From: JBBROS01 sp965213845
GTDB lineage: Bacteria > Pseudomonadota > Alphaproteobacteria > Acetobacterales > Acetobacteraceae
Assembly: GCA_965213845.1 (NCBI GenBank)
Contig: CBDCAI010000001.1
Span: forward strand, 18,361 to 82,360
Direction: 5' to 3'
Length of the DNA stretch: 64,000 nt
The stretch's first letter is position 1. The number at the start of each line of letters is the position of its first letter. The notes below the pieces were generated by a model that was given only the letters and a program-made list of their open reading frames with translations, was not told the DNA's origin and made no database searches. Position numbers and translations under genes: made by a program. Below are positions 38,832 through 48,325 of the stretch, one piece after another.

Positions 38832-40021
38832 CGGCCCAGGGTCCGGATCATGTCTTCGAGGCCGGCGGGGGTGAGGGGGTGCATGCGGCCCTCCATCAGC
38901 TCGTGGATCATGCCGACGGAGGTGGTGTCCTTCCAGTAGGGGCGGGGCACGGGGTTGAGCCAGGCGCTGTGGCGCCATTGGGCCAGCAGGCGGGAGAGCC
39001 AGACGTGGCCGGCCTCGTCGTTCCAGTGCTCGACGCTGCCGCCGGGCTGGGCGATCTCGTAGGGGCTCATGGTGGCATCGCCGACGAAGATGGCGCGGTA
39101 GTCGGGGCCGTAGGTGCGGATGACTTCGAGCGTCGGCAGCGTGGTCTCGCGGCGGCGGCGGTTGTCGGTCCACAGCGTCTCGTAGGGGCAGTTGTGGAAG
39201 TAGTGGAAGGCCAGGTGCTTGAACTCGCTGCGGGCGGCGGAGAACAGCTCCTCCGAGGCGCGGACGTGGTCGTCCATGCTGCCGCCGACATCGAGGAAGA
39301 GCAGGACCTTCACGGCGTTGTGGCGTTCGGCGACCATCTTGAGGTCGAGGCTGCCGGCGTTGTGGGCGGTGGCCTTTATCGTGCCGGGCATGTCGAGTTC
39401 GGTGGCGGCACCCTGGCGGGCGAAGCGGCGCAGGCGGCGGAGCGCCAGCTTGATGTTGCGGGTGCCGAGCTCGACCGTGTCGTCGAGGTCGCGGAACTCG
39501 CGCTTGTCCCACACCTTCACGGCCCGGCGGTGGCGGCTCCCGTCCTGGCCGATGCGGACGCCTTCGGGGTTGTAGCCGTAGGCGCCGAAGGGCGAGGTGC
39601 CGGCGGTGCCGATCCATTTGCTGCCGCCCTGGTGGCGGCCCTCCTGCTCGGCCAGGCGCTGGCGCAGGGTCTCCATCAGCGTGTCGAAGCCGCCCATGGC
39701 CTCGATCTCGGCGCGCTCCTCGGCGGTCAGGTGCTTCTCGGCCATGCGGCGCAGCCATTCCTCGGGCAGGGCGCGGGCCTCGGTGCCTTCCGTGCCGGGC
39801 CCGGCGACACTTTCCAGGCCCTTGAACACGGTGGCGAAGACGCGGTCGAAGCGGTCGAGGTGGCGTTCGTCCTTCACGAGGGCGGCGCGGCTGAGGAAGT
39901 AGAAGTCGTCGACGCTGGTGCCGGCGACGCCGTGCTGGAGGGCGCGCAGCAGGGCCAGGTATTCGGTGATGGAGGCGGGGACGCCGGCTTCGCGCAGGGC
40001 GAGCACGAAGGGGGCGAACAC
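38828..40021 (-). CDS. VWA-domain protein, CoxE-like
   Basis: A 397-residue cytoplasmic protein whose C-terminal half is a von Willebrand A domain. The MIDAS start is LLFLDVGGSMDDH (about 235-247) and further metal contacts lie near IFVGDATMSPYE. The N-terminal half is helical and charged (EEWLRRMAEKHLTAEERAEIEAMGG). CoxE-type VWA proteins act with MoxR AAA+ ATPases to insert metals or remodel enzymes. The MoxR-type gene ends one base from this start, so the two work as a chaperone pair. The client is unknown; the molybdoprotein just beyond is one candidate. Confidence 0.9.
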   Translation of the reverse strand: MFAPFVLALREAGVPASITEYLALLRALQHGVAGTSVDDFYFLSRAALVKDERHLDRFDRVFATVFKGLESVAGPGTEGTEARALPEEWLRRMAEKHLTAEERAEIEAMGGFDTLMETLRQRLAEQEGRHQGGSKWIGTAGTSPFGAYGYNPEGVRIGQDGSRHRRAVKVWDKREFRDLDDTVELGTRNIKLALRRLRRFARQGAATELDMPGTIKATAHNAGSLDLKMVAERHNAVKVLLFLDVGGSMDDHVRASEELFSAARSEFKHLAFHYFHNCPYETLWTDNRRRRETTLPTLEVIRTYGPDYRAIFVGDATMSPYEIAQPGGSVEHWNDEAGHVWLSRLLAQWRHSAWLNPVPRPYWKDTTSVGMIHELMEGRMHPLTPAGLEDMIRTLGR

Positions 40022-40022
40022 G

Positions 40023-40868
<846 letters not shown>

Positions 40869-40970
40869 GTCGACAGTCCTCCCTGGGGCCTTGGCCTGAT
40901 AGGCCGGAGGTAGCACGCCGCGGCGGGAAGGGAAGCTTCGGGGTTCGCGGCTGCGGTGGACATGCGCCGG

Positions 40971-41744
40971 TCAGAGGCCGCTGAACCAGTTGAACCCGAG
41001 GTCTTCCCAGTAGCCGCCGGGGTAGGCGTCGGTCACCTCGATGGCGGTGATCCATTTGGGGTTCTTGAAGCCGAGCTTGGTGGCGGTGCGGAGGCGCAGC
41101 GGGTAGCCGAACGGGTCGGCGATGGGCTTGCGGGCGTATTGCGTGGCCAGCAGGGTCTGCGGGTGCAGGGCGCTCGCCATGTCGATGCTGCCGGTGTAGC
41201 CGTCGGCGCATCTGAAGGCGACGTAAGGGGCGCGGAGGTCGGCGCCGACACGCTCCAGGAAGGTGCGCAGCGGGACGCCGGACCATTGGCCGATATAGTC
41301 CCAGCCCTCGACGCAGACGTGGCGGATGATGACCTCGCGCTGGGGCAGGGTGGCGATGCCGGCGCGGGTCCAGGGCGTTCTGTCGGCGATGCGGCCGGCG
41401 AGCTCCAGCCGCCAGGTTTCGCCGTCGACGGGTTTGACGTCTTCGATCTCGTAGAAGGCGTTGAAGCGGGGGGGCTGGAGGACCCGGGATTCCGCGTAGG
41501 TGGGGGCGAGCTTCGTGGGGTCGAACAGCAGGGCCTGGACGCGGTCGTTGAACCTGGAGACGAGGTGCAGGGCGCGCTGGACGGAGGCCTCGTCGTCGAG
41601 GTTGCAGCCGGTGAGCATCGTGAGGGCGCCGAGCGAGAGGCCGCCGCGGAGCATGAGGCGGCGCTCGATGGCGCGGACGAGCGGGCGGTGGTTGTCGAGG
41701 ATGGCGGGGTCGGAGGCGAGGGCGGGGCGGAACAGGGACCTCAT
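40971..41744 (-). CDS. Molybdopterin-binding oxidoreductase (sulfite oxidase/YedY fold)
   Basis: A 257-residue protein with the sulfite-oxidase-type molybdopterin domain. The catalytic Cys is expected in IIRHVCVEGWDYIGQWSGVPL. FGYPLRLRTATKLGFKNPKWITAIEV is the conserved block near the cofactor. The N-terminus is helical with a hydrophobic stretch and Cys (LSLGALTMLTGCNL) that resembles a lipobox, and an ERRLMLRGG segment. The start of this gene overlaps the end of the cytochrome b gene. The pair resembles MsrP-MsrQ or sulfite dehydrogenase systems; the substrate cannot be read. Confidence 0.87.
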   Translation of the reverse strand: MRSLFRPALASDPAILDNHRPLVRAIERRLMLRGGLSLGALTMLTGCNLDDEASVQRALHLVSRFNDRVQALLFDPTKLAPTYAESRVLQPPRFNAFYEIEDVKPVDGETWRLELAGRIADRTPWTRAGIATLPQREVIIRHVCVEGWDYIGQWSGVPLRTFLERVGADLRAPYVAFRCADGYTGSIDMASALHPQTLLATQYARKPIADPFGYPLRLRTATKLGFKNPKWITAIEVTDAYPGGYWEDLGFNWFSGL

Positions 41745-42430
41745 GGGCGGAGGCTTCGCCGGGGCGTGCCCGATGCGGGAAGGCGGGGCCCGCCGATGAG
41801 CATGGAGAGGAGGGTGCGGGGCACGAGGAGCGACAGGGCGACGTGGACGGCGAGGAAGCCGACGATGACGGCCATGCCGAGGAAGTGGGCGAGGCGGGCG
41901 CCCTGGAAGTCGGCGAACAGGGCCACGAGGCCGGAGAGCTGCACGGGCTTCCAGATGGCGAGGCCGGAGACGACCTGCACGATGCCGGCGGCCATGACGA
42001 CGAGGTAGAGCAGCTTCTGGACGGGGTTGTAGACGGTCAGGTCGTCATGGGCGATGTGGAGGCGGAGCGTGTCGCGGACGGTCTGCACCAGCTCGGCGCG
42101 GCGGATGGGCAGGAGGCGTTCGCGGAATCGGCCGGTGACCAGGCCGTAGACGAGATAGACCAGGCCGTTGGCGACCAGCAGCCACATGGCGGCGAAGTGC
42201 CACAGGAGGTGCTGGGCGGCCCAGCCGCCCAGGGTGACCGCGGCGGGGAAGTAGAGCCAGCCGAACAGGACCTCGTCGTCGTAGATCCCCCAGCCGGAGG
42301 TCATCAGCACGAGCATGGCGAGGGCGTTCAGCCAGTGCATGATCCGGACCGGCCAGGGATGGAGGCGGCGGCCTGTCTGCAGGCGCGGGCTTCGGGAGGG
42401 CGCCGGGTCGAGCGTGCCGATCGTGCGCAT
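41741..42430 (-). CDS. Membrane cytochrome b (b561/hydrogenase type)
   Basis: A 229-residue protein with four hydrophobic helices. Histidines suited to bind two b hemes are seen in MHWLNALAM, HLLWHFAAM and the last helix region HFLGMAVIVGFLAVHV. Proteins of this kind pass electrons between quinones and a periplasmic partner. Its stop overlaps the start of the molybdoprotein gene (ATGA), so it is almost certainly that enzyme's membrane anchor and electron partner. Confidence 0.88.
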   Translation of the reverse strand: MRTIGTLDPAPSRSPRLQTGRRLHPWPVRIMHWLNALAMLVLMTSGWGIYDDEVLFGWLYFPAAVTLGGWAAQHLLWHFAAMWLLVANGLVYLVYGLVTGRFRERLLPIRRAELVQTVRDTLRLHIAHDDLTVYNPVQKLLYLVVMAAGIVQVVSGLAIWKPVQLSGLVALFADFQGARLAHFLGMAVIVGFLAVHVALSLLVPRTLLSMLIGGPRLPASGTPRRSLRP

Positions 42431-42487
42431 GGCGTGGGGGTTCCGTCGATGCTATGGCGGCATATCATGGGGAACCGGAGGGCTGAC

Positions 42488-42991
42488 GTGAAATCCGCAC
42501 CTCGACGCCCCCCCTGGTCGCGAGCGACCGTGCTGGCGGCGCTTCTGCTGGGTGCGGCGGTCCCGGCGGGCGCAGGGGCGCAGGGGGCGCACGATGCCGG
42601 GCCCGTGACGGACAGGATGCCCGACCAGGCGGAGAGTGCCGGCAAGGCGGCCCGCCGGTTCCCGCAGCCGGTGCGGGTGGGCGACCTGATCGGCCGGCAG
42701 GTGCTGGAGCCGTCGAACCACCAGGGGGTGCTGGGGCGGGTGGCCGGGGTGACGCGCGGGGCGGACGGCGCGCTGCTGCTGGTGCTGCGGTATGGCGGGG
42801 TGCTGGGGTGGGGCACGCGGGACGTCGCCGTGCCCGTGGATGCGGCGGCGCTGCTGGGGCAGTTCGTGCAGATCGTGGACGTGACGCCGGAGGCGGTGGG
42901 GGCACTACCGACGTTCGGGCCGTCGGGCGCGGCCGGGACGGGGATGCTGGCGCCCGATGACACGATCCGAATGGGCCTCAACCGGAACTAA
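42488..42991 (+). CDS. Exported PRC-barrel-like protein
   Basis: A 167-residue protein starting at GTG 42488, with GGAGGG six bases upstream; upstream ATGs at 42449 and 42467 are less well placed. A signal peptide ends near AGAGAQG. The mature part has PVRVGDLIGRQVLEPSNHQGVLGRVAGV and a later VAVPVDAAALLGQFVQIVDVTPE, the layout of a PRC-barrel or YlmC-like fold. Relatives are common exported proteins of unknown role. It is a single gene, divergent from the cytochrome b gene. Confidence 0.7.
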   Translation: MKSAPRRPPWSRATVLAALLLGAAVPAGAGAQGAHDAGPVTDRMPDQAESAGKAARRFPQPVRVGDLIGRQVLEPSNHQGVLGRVAGVTRGADGALLLVLRYGGVLGWGTRDVAVPVDAAALLGQFVQIVDVTPEAVGALPTFGPSGAAGTGMLAPDDTIRMGLNRN

Positions 42992-43083
42992 GGAGCGGGC
43001 TGCTGTCGAGCAGCGGGACGGCCACTCTCTGGCGGGACGGCGCGGGTCCGGGTAAGAGAATCGGGCCACGAAGGAATTCAGCC

Positions 43084-46000
43084 CTGCCGGACATTTCGGT
43101 TTCCATCTGCCGGGCGGCCGAGGTCGAGGACCTGGGCGGGCGCTGGCTCGAGCTGCAGGGCCGCGCGGAGCCCTCGTTCTTCCTGACCTGGGACTGGATC
43201 GGCTGCTGGCTGCGGGAGACGGAGGTCTCGCCCTGGCTGCTGACGGCGCGGGATGCGGCTTCGGGGCGGACGGTGGCGCTGGCGTTGTTCGTCCCGGTGC
43301 ATCAGCGCCGGCACGTGCTGATCGGCGCGGCGCAGCTGATGCTGCACCAGGCGGGCGATCCGGACCTCGATTCGATCACGATCGAGCACAACAACCTGCT
43401 GCTGGACCGGTCCTGTGCGGAGGCGGCGCGGGCGGCGTGCGTGGCCTTCCTGACCAGTCAGGGGAGAGCGGGCCAGGGTGGGGTCGGACAGGATCCCGTC
43501 GAGACGGGTCTGCGCTGGGACGAGCTGTACCTGGGGGGCGTGTCGTCGCCGGAGGCCTTCCGCCCGGTGGCGGACGCTGCGGGGCTGATGGTGTCCTACA
43601 CGAACTACAGCCGGTCCTGGGCGGTGGAGCTGGGGCCGATCCGGGAGAACGGGCAGTCGTATCTGGAGGGGCTGCGGAGCAACACGCGGTATCAGATCCG
43701 CCGGGCTATGCGCCTGTACGAGCGGCGGGGCCAGCTGACGGCGACGCCTGCGGCCAGCGTCGCGGAGGCGATGGACTACTTCACGCACATGAAGGAGCTG
43801 CATCAGCGCTACTGGACCGGGCGGGGATTCCGCGGAAGCTTCGCCTCGCCGTTCTTCGAGCGGTTCCACCGGGCGCTGCTGACGGCGTGCCTGCCGCAGG
43901 GGACGGTGGAGCTGGTCCGGGTCTCGGCAGGCGACGTCCCGATCGGGTATGTCTACAACCTGGTGCACCAGGGGTGGGTGTGCGCGTATCAGACCGGGTT
44001 CGTCTACGAGGCGGATGCGAAGCTGAAGCCGGGGCTGGTGAGCCACTACCTGTGCATCATGCGGCACCTGGAGCTGGGCTCGCATCGATACGACTTCCTG
44101 GCGGGGGGCGACCGCTACAAGGCGAGCCTGGCGCGGTCGGGGCCGGATATCGGGACGATGGTGCTGCAGCGGCCCCTGCTGCGGCTGCGGCTGGAGAACT
44201 TCGCGCGGGAGTTGAAGCACGACGGGCTGGGGAGCGTGCTGGGGCTGGGTGCGCCGCACCTGGAGGAGACGCCGCGCAAGACGGCGGCCTGGCGCCTGCC
44301 CGGCGGGGCGGATGCGGGGGTCGGGGCGGCGAAAGCTGGGGCGAAGGTTGCTACGCCACTCGCGGCGCCGGTGCCGACGCTGGGGCGCGTGCCGGGGAAG
44401 GTCCTGGTGCTGGGCGACGACACACGGAGCTTCCTGGCCATCACGCGGTCCCTGGGCCGGCAGGGCATCGAGGTGCATGCGGGGCCCGCGAGCTTCGGGT
44501 CGTTCGCGCTGCGGTCGCGGTATATCCGCCGGGTGCACTACCTGCCGTATTCGATCGGGGACGGGGCGGAGTGGCTGCTGGCGATCGAGACGTTGCTGCA
44601 GGCCGAGCGGTTCGACTTGGTCATCCCGTGCGACGAGACGACGCTGATCCCGCTGCAGCGCAACCGGGCGCGGCTCGAGACGCTGACGCGCCTCGCCATC
44701 CCCGGCGACCGGGCGATCGAGGTGCTGTTCGACAAGCATGCGACGCGGGAGCTGGCGCGGTCGCTGGGGGTGCCGGTGTCGCCCGGGCGGCTGCCGCGGC
44801 CCGACGACACGGCGGCGGGCGTGCAGGCGGAGCTCGGGCTGCCGGTCGTGGCGAAGCCCCGGGCGTCCTACACGACGGAGCGGCTGCACGCGCGGGGGAA
44901 GGTGCGCATCCTGGAGACGCTGGACGACCTGGCGGAGGCGCTCCCCGGGCTCGACCCGGCGCGGTTCGTGTACGAGGGGTTCGTGCCCGGGCGCGGGGTC
45001 GGCGTCTCGCTGCTGGCCCATGAGGGGCGGGTGCTGCAGATCTTCGAGCACCATCGGGTGCGGGAGACGGTTGCCGGCAGCTACTACCGGGTGAGCGCGG
45101 CACTGACGCCGGCGCTGGTTGCGGAGGCCGAGGCGATCGTCGCGGCGCTCGACTACACGGGGGTCGCGATGTTCGAGTTCCGGGTCTCGGGCGACAGCCA
45201 TGTCCTGCTGGAGGTGAATGCCCGGCCCTGGGGCTCGATGCCGCTGCCGGTCGCGCTGGGGATCGACTTTCCGTATTTCTGGTACCGGCTGCTGGTCGAG
45301 GGCGTGGAGGTGCCGCGGGTCGCCTACCGGACCGGGGTGTTCGGGCGGAACCTGGTGCCGGACTTCTGGAGCACGGTGTCGGAGGTGCGGCAGGTGGCCC
45401 GGCGTCCCGGCGCGGGGGCGCGGCGGGGCCGGGCCGCCGGGCTGTTCGCGGGGCGAATGCTGGAGCTGGGGCGGCTGTTCACCGGGCGGGAGGTGCACGA
45501 CGTGCTGGTGCGGGACGATCCCTCGCCGGGGCTGCGGGAGCTTTGGGGAACGGTGGCCGACGTGGTGCGCCGGTTCGGGCAGCGCGTGCCGCGGCCGGGC
45601 CTGGCGGCGCGGCGGCGGGCGCGGGCGGAGGCGGCGCTGCTGCGGGCGCTGGCGGCGCCGCCCGGCCCGGCTGCCGCGGACACGACGGAGATCCTGTTCG
45701 TGTGCCAAGGGAACATCTGCCGCAGCCCGTTCGCCGAGGTGGCGTTGCGGTCGCGCCTGGGGGCCGGGTCGGACGTTGCGGTCGCGTCGTCGGGGATGCT
45801 GCCGATGCCGGGGCGGCCGACGCCCGGGTTCGGGCTGGCGGCCGCGGCGGCGCGGGGGCTCGACCTGCAGAAGCATCGCTCGCGCCATCTGGGGTGGGCG
45901 GAGGCGGAGGCGGCGACGGTGATCTTCATCTTCGACGACATCAACCGCCGGGCGATCCTGAACCGGTATCCGGACCTGCGGACGCCCCTGCTGCGGCTGG

Positions 46001-46158
46001 GGGACTTCGCGCCGGACGCGGTGGCGAGCATCGACGACCCGTATGGGCATAGCCCGGCGGTATATGCGGAGACGTACGACGTGATCGGGGCGGCGGTGAA
46101 GCGGGTGGCGGCGTTGATCGAGGCGTCCGATGGGCATGGCAGGGGGGGTGCGACATGA
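43084..46158 (+). CDS. Three-domain fusion: GNAT/FemAB-like acyltransferase, ATP-grasp ligase, LMW tyrosine phosphatase
   Basis: About 1024 residues. Residues 1-360 are an acyltransferase of the GNAT/FemAB type (SNTRYQIRRAMRLYERRG; FLAGGDRYKASLAR). Residues about 438-740 are an ATP-grasp domain (KVLVLGDDTRSFLAITRSLGR, PVVAKPRASYTTE, LLEVNARPWGSMPL). Residues about 869-1024 are a low-molecular-weight protein tyrosine phosphatase with the active site Cys874 to Arg880 (CQGNICR) and the acid Asp in IDDPYGH. The homologous part starts well before the first GTG at 43273; CTG 43084, eight bases after AAGGA, is the only sensible start. It is followed by a polysaccharide deacetylase gene, so a role in envelope polymer assembly is inferred. 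Confidence 0.85.
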   Translation: MPDISVSICRAAEVEDLGGRWLELQGRAEPSFFLTWDWIGCWLRETEVSPWLLTARDAASGRTVALALFVPVHQRRHVLIGAAQLMLHQAGDPDLDSITIEHNNLLLDRSCAEAARAACVAFLTSQGRAGQGGVGQDPVETGLRWDELYLGGVSSPEAFRPVADAAGLMVSYTNYSRSWAVELGPIRENGQSYLEGLRSNTRYQIRRAMRLYERRGQLTATPAASVAEAMDYFTHMKELHQRYWTGRGFRGSFASPFFERFHRALLTACLPQGTVELVRVSAGDVPIGYVYNLVHQGWVCAYQTGFVYEADAKLKPGLVSHYLCIMRHLELGSHRYDFLAGGDRYKASLARSGPDIGTMVLQRPLLRLRLENFARELKHDGLGSVLGLGAPHLEETPRKTAAWRLPGGADAGVGAAKAGAKVATPLAAPVPTLGRVPGKVLVLGDDTRSFLAITRSLGRQGIEVHAGPASFGSFALRSRYIRRVHYLPYSIGDGAEWLLAIETLLQAERFDLVIPCDETTLIPLQRNRARLETLTRLAIPGDRAIEVLFDKHATRELARSLGVPVSPGRLPRPDDTAAGVQAELGLPVVAKPRASYTTERLHARGKVRILETLDDLAEALPGLDPARFVYEGFVPGRGVGVSLLAHEGRVLQIFEHHRVRETVAGSYYRVSAALTPALVAEAEAIVAALDYTGVAMFEFRVSGDSHVLLEVNARPWGSMPLPVALGIDFPYFWYRLLVEGVEVPRVAYRTGVFGRNLVPDFWSTVSEVRQVARRPGAGARRGRAAGLFAGRMLELGRLFTGREVHDVLVRDDPSPGLRELWGTVADVVRRFGQRVPRPGLAARRRARAEAALLRALAAPPGPAAADTTEILFVCQGNICRSPFAEVALRSRLGAGSDVAVASSGMLPMPGRPTPGFGLAAAAARGLDLQKHRSRHLGWAEAEAATVIFIFDDINRRAILNRYPDLRTPLLRLGDFAPDAVASIDDPYGHSPAVYAETYDVIGAAVKRVAALIEASDGHGRGGAT

Positions 46159-46180
46159 CGGGTCGTGAATGGAAGCGCGG

Positions 46181-47197
46181 ATGACGGGCGCCGGGACGCA
46201 GCTGGTGCAGCTGCCGCCAGGGCCGCCGCTGCTGCAGGTGGTGGTGGACACGGAGGAGGAGTTCGACTGGGGCAAGCCGTTCGACCGCGGCAGCGTGGGC
46301 GTGACGGCGATGCAGGCGCAGGGGCGGGCACAGACCCTGTTCGACGCGGTGGGGCTGCGGCCGACCTACGTGATCGATTATCCCGTGGCGACCAGCCCCG
46401 ATGCGGTGGCGGTGCTGCGCGGCTTCCAGGATGCGGGGCGCTGCGAGATCGGGACGCACCTGCACCCCTGGGTCAATCCGCCGCACGACGAGATGGTCTC
46501 GGCGGTGAACTCGTATCCGGGCAACCTGCCGCCGGCGCTGGAGCGACAGAAGCTGGAGCTGCTGACCGAGGCCATCGCGGCGTCGTTCGGGACGCGGCCG
46601 ACGGTCTACAAGGCGGGGCGCTACGGGATCGGCCCGGCGACGGCGGACACCTTGCGGGCCCTGGGCTACACGGTCGACGTCAGCGTGCTGCCGCACACGG
46701 ACCTGGGCGGCGATGGCGGGCCCGACTTCCGCGGCAGCCCGGACCGTCCGTACTGGATGGGGGATGCGGGGGGTCTGCTGGAGATCCCGTTGGCCCGGGG
46801 GTTCTCGGGTGCGCTTGCAGCCTGGGGGCCGCAGGTGTTCCCGCGGGTCGAGGCAGGCCTGGGGCGGCAGATACGTCTGGGCGGCATCCTGTCGCGGCTG
46901 GGCCTGCTGGAGCGGGCGACGCTGACGCCGGAGGGTGTCGATATCGCGGCCATGCGGCGGCTGGTGCGGGCGATGCTGGCCCAGGGGCACCGGCTGTTCA
47001 CCATGACGTACCATAGCCCATCCTTGGCGCCGGGGCACACGCCCTATGTGCGGAGCGAGGCGGAGCTGGCAGGGTTCCTGGACAGCATCAGGGGCGTGCT
47101 GGCGCTGTTCTTCGAGGAGCTGGGCGCGCAGCCGACGACGGTGGCGGAAGTGCGGGAGATGGCATTGAATGATTTGAAAGCGGGTGAACCAGCCTAG
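46181..47197 (+). CDS. Polysaccharide deacetylase family protein (NodB fold)
   Basis: A 338-residue protein. The motif-1 Asp pair lies in VVVDTEEEFDWG, the metal His pair in IGTHLHPWVNP, and the Arg of motif 3 in YKAGRYGIGPATADTLRALGY. MTYHSPSLAPGHTPYV near the C-terminus matches the WalW-like branch. It removes acyl groups from polysaccharides and is encoded 22 bp after the fusion gene. GGAAG lies six bases before ATG 46181; ATG 46169 is a weaker option. The TAG lies in the left arm of a terminator hairpin. Confidence 0.88.
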   Translation: MTGAGTQLVQLPPGPPLLQVVVDTEEEFDWGKPFDRGSVGVTAMQAQGRAQTLFDAVGLRPTYVIDYPVATSPDAVAVLRGFQDAGRCEIGTHLHPWVNPPHDEMVSAVNSYPGNLPPALERQKLELLTEAIAASFGTRPTVYKAGRYGIGPATADTLRALGYTVDVSVLPHTDLGGDGGPDFRGSPDRPYWMGDAGGLLEIPLARGFSGALAAWGPQVFPRVEAGLGRQIRLGGILSRLGLLERATLTPEGVDIAAMRRLVRAMLAQGHRLFTMTYHSPSLAPGHTPYVRSEAELAGFLDSIRGVLALFFEELGAQPTTVAEVREMALNDLKAGEPA

Positions 47198-47247
47198 GGC
47201 GAGACGACAACAGATCGAATGCCGCCGCGCCCTAGGTCTTTTCTTTT
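47193..47247 (+). terminator. Rho-independent terminator of the envelope operon
   Basis: Perfect arms CCTAGGGCG (47193-47201) and CGCCCTAGG (47228-47236) enclose 26 bases and are followed by the T-rich run TCTTTTCTTTT (47237-47247). It overlaps the deacetylase stop. Confidence 0.75.
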
Positions 47248-47249
47248 GC

Positions 47250-47295
47250 GAGCGCCTTCATGACTTTGTGTGAAGCACACGACGTCATGGCGCTC
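47250..47295. terminator. Imperfect hairpin between convergent genes
   Basis: GAGCGC pairs with GCGCTC, CATGAC with GTCATG, and an inner GTGTG with CACAC, with one small bulge. It ends 14 bp before the minus-strand binding-protein gene stop and has A-rich sequence on its plus-strand left, which becomes T-rich on the minus strand, so it can serve as that gene's terminator. Confidence 0.6.
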
Positions 47296-47308
47296 TGGCC
47301 CTCGGCGC

Positions 47309-48325
47309 TCATCCGACCTTGCCGACCTGGTCCTCGAGCAGCCTCCAGGCGCGTGGGCCGACGGTCTCCTTCCAGTGGGCGTAGAAGCCGCTGCCGAGCT
47401 TGCGTCGGAAGCTTTGGGCGTCGGCGACGTTGCGGACCATGCCGCGCCCGACCAGGCTGGTTTCGAGGTCGCGGTTGACCTGGTCGGTGTAGGCGCGCTG
47501 CCGGGTCACCTGCAGCTCGATGTTGCGGGTGACGATGTCCTGGACGTCGGGGGGCAGGCGTTGCCAGAACCTGAGGTTCGCCAGCTCGTTGAAGCCGGAC
47601 CACATGTGGCCGGTCATGGACAGATAGCGGCTGACCTCGAACAGCCGGTTCACCTCCGTCACGACCAGCGGGTTCTCCTGCCCGTCCACCCGGCCGTCGC
47701 GCAAGCTGGCGTACAGCCCTCGGATGTTCACCGTGACGGGCACGGCATCGAGCGCGGTGAACAGGTCGCGGAACATCTGGCCATCCGGGACGCGCATGCG
47801 GACGCCGGCCAGGTCGTCGGCGGTGCGGATGGGCTTCGCGGCCATGCAGATGTGGCGGAAGCCGTTCTGCAGCAGGCCGCGCTGGAAGCGATGGATGCCG
47901 TGGACGGCGCATTCCTGGCCGATATAGGCACCAAGCGGGCCGTCGGCGGCGGCATAGGCCTGGTCCGGGTCCGCGAAGGCGAAAGGGAGGCCCTGGATCT
48001 CGGCGGCGGGCACAGCCAGTCCCAGGATGCCGCCCATGAGCGAGAAGAACTCCAGCTCGCCCGATTGCAGCATCGCCAGCGCGCCGGGGTCCGAGCCCGG
48101 CACGTCGTTGTTGCGGGCGGATACCGTGACGTTCAGTCGGCCGCCGGTCTGTTCGCGCACCGCCGCCCAGGCATCCACCAGGAAGCGGTGCTGGTGGCTG
48201 TCCTCGGGCTGGTTGTGGAACTGCCGCGCCTCCCACTCGGCGGCGCGCGCCTTGCCGGGGAGGATGAGGAACGACGCGCCCGCCGCCAGCGCCGCCCGGC
48301 GGCCGCAGCGGGACGGGCCGGTCAT
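47309..48325 (-). CDS. TRAP transporter substrate-binding protein (DctP family)
   Basis: A 338-residue periplasmic binding protein. The N-terminus has a twin arginine (CGRRAALAAGASFLILPG) and ends GKARAAEW. The mature part has the DctP-type ADDLAGVRMRVPDGQMFRDLFTALDAVPVTV, with the Arg that binds the carboxylate, and GLYASLRDGRVDGQENPL. No TRAP membrane subunits are encoded nearby, so it is an orphan. ATG 48325 overlaps the stop of the hydrolase gene, which suggests that ligand and hydrolase substrate are related. Confidence 0.92.
   Translation of the reverse strand: MTGPSRCGRRAALAAGASFLILPGKARAAEWEARQFHNQPEDSHQHRFLVDAWAAVREQTGGRLNVTVSARNNDVPGSDPGALAMLQSGELEFFSLMGGILGLAVPAAEIQGLPFAFADPDQAYAAADGPLGAYIGQECAVHGIHRFQRGLLQNGFRHICMAAKPIRTADDLAGVRMRVPDGQMFRDLFTALDAVPVTVNIRGLYASLRDGRVDGQENPLVVTEVNRLFEVSRYLSMTGHMWSGFNELANLRFWQRLPPDVQDIVTRNIELQVTRQRAYTDQVNRDLETSLVGRGMVRNVADAQSFRRKLGSGFYAHWKETVGPRAWRLLEDQVGKVG

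Noticed and set aside
43273..46158. GTG at 43273 as start of the fusion protein
   Set aside because: The 63 codons before it continue a typical acyltransferase N-terminus in frame, and AAGGA precedes CTG 43084.
43078..46275. Minus-strand open frame of over 1000 codons opposite the fusion gene
   Set aside because: It is full of Arg, Pro and His with no domain, exactly opposite a three-domain protein with intact motifs; high GC makes long antisense frames common here.
47250..47295. Attachment site or riboswitch
   Set aside because: The hairpin lies between two convergent gene ends and has a ready explanation as a terminator; no integrase gene or 5' leader position.
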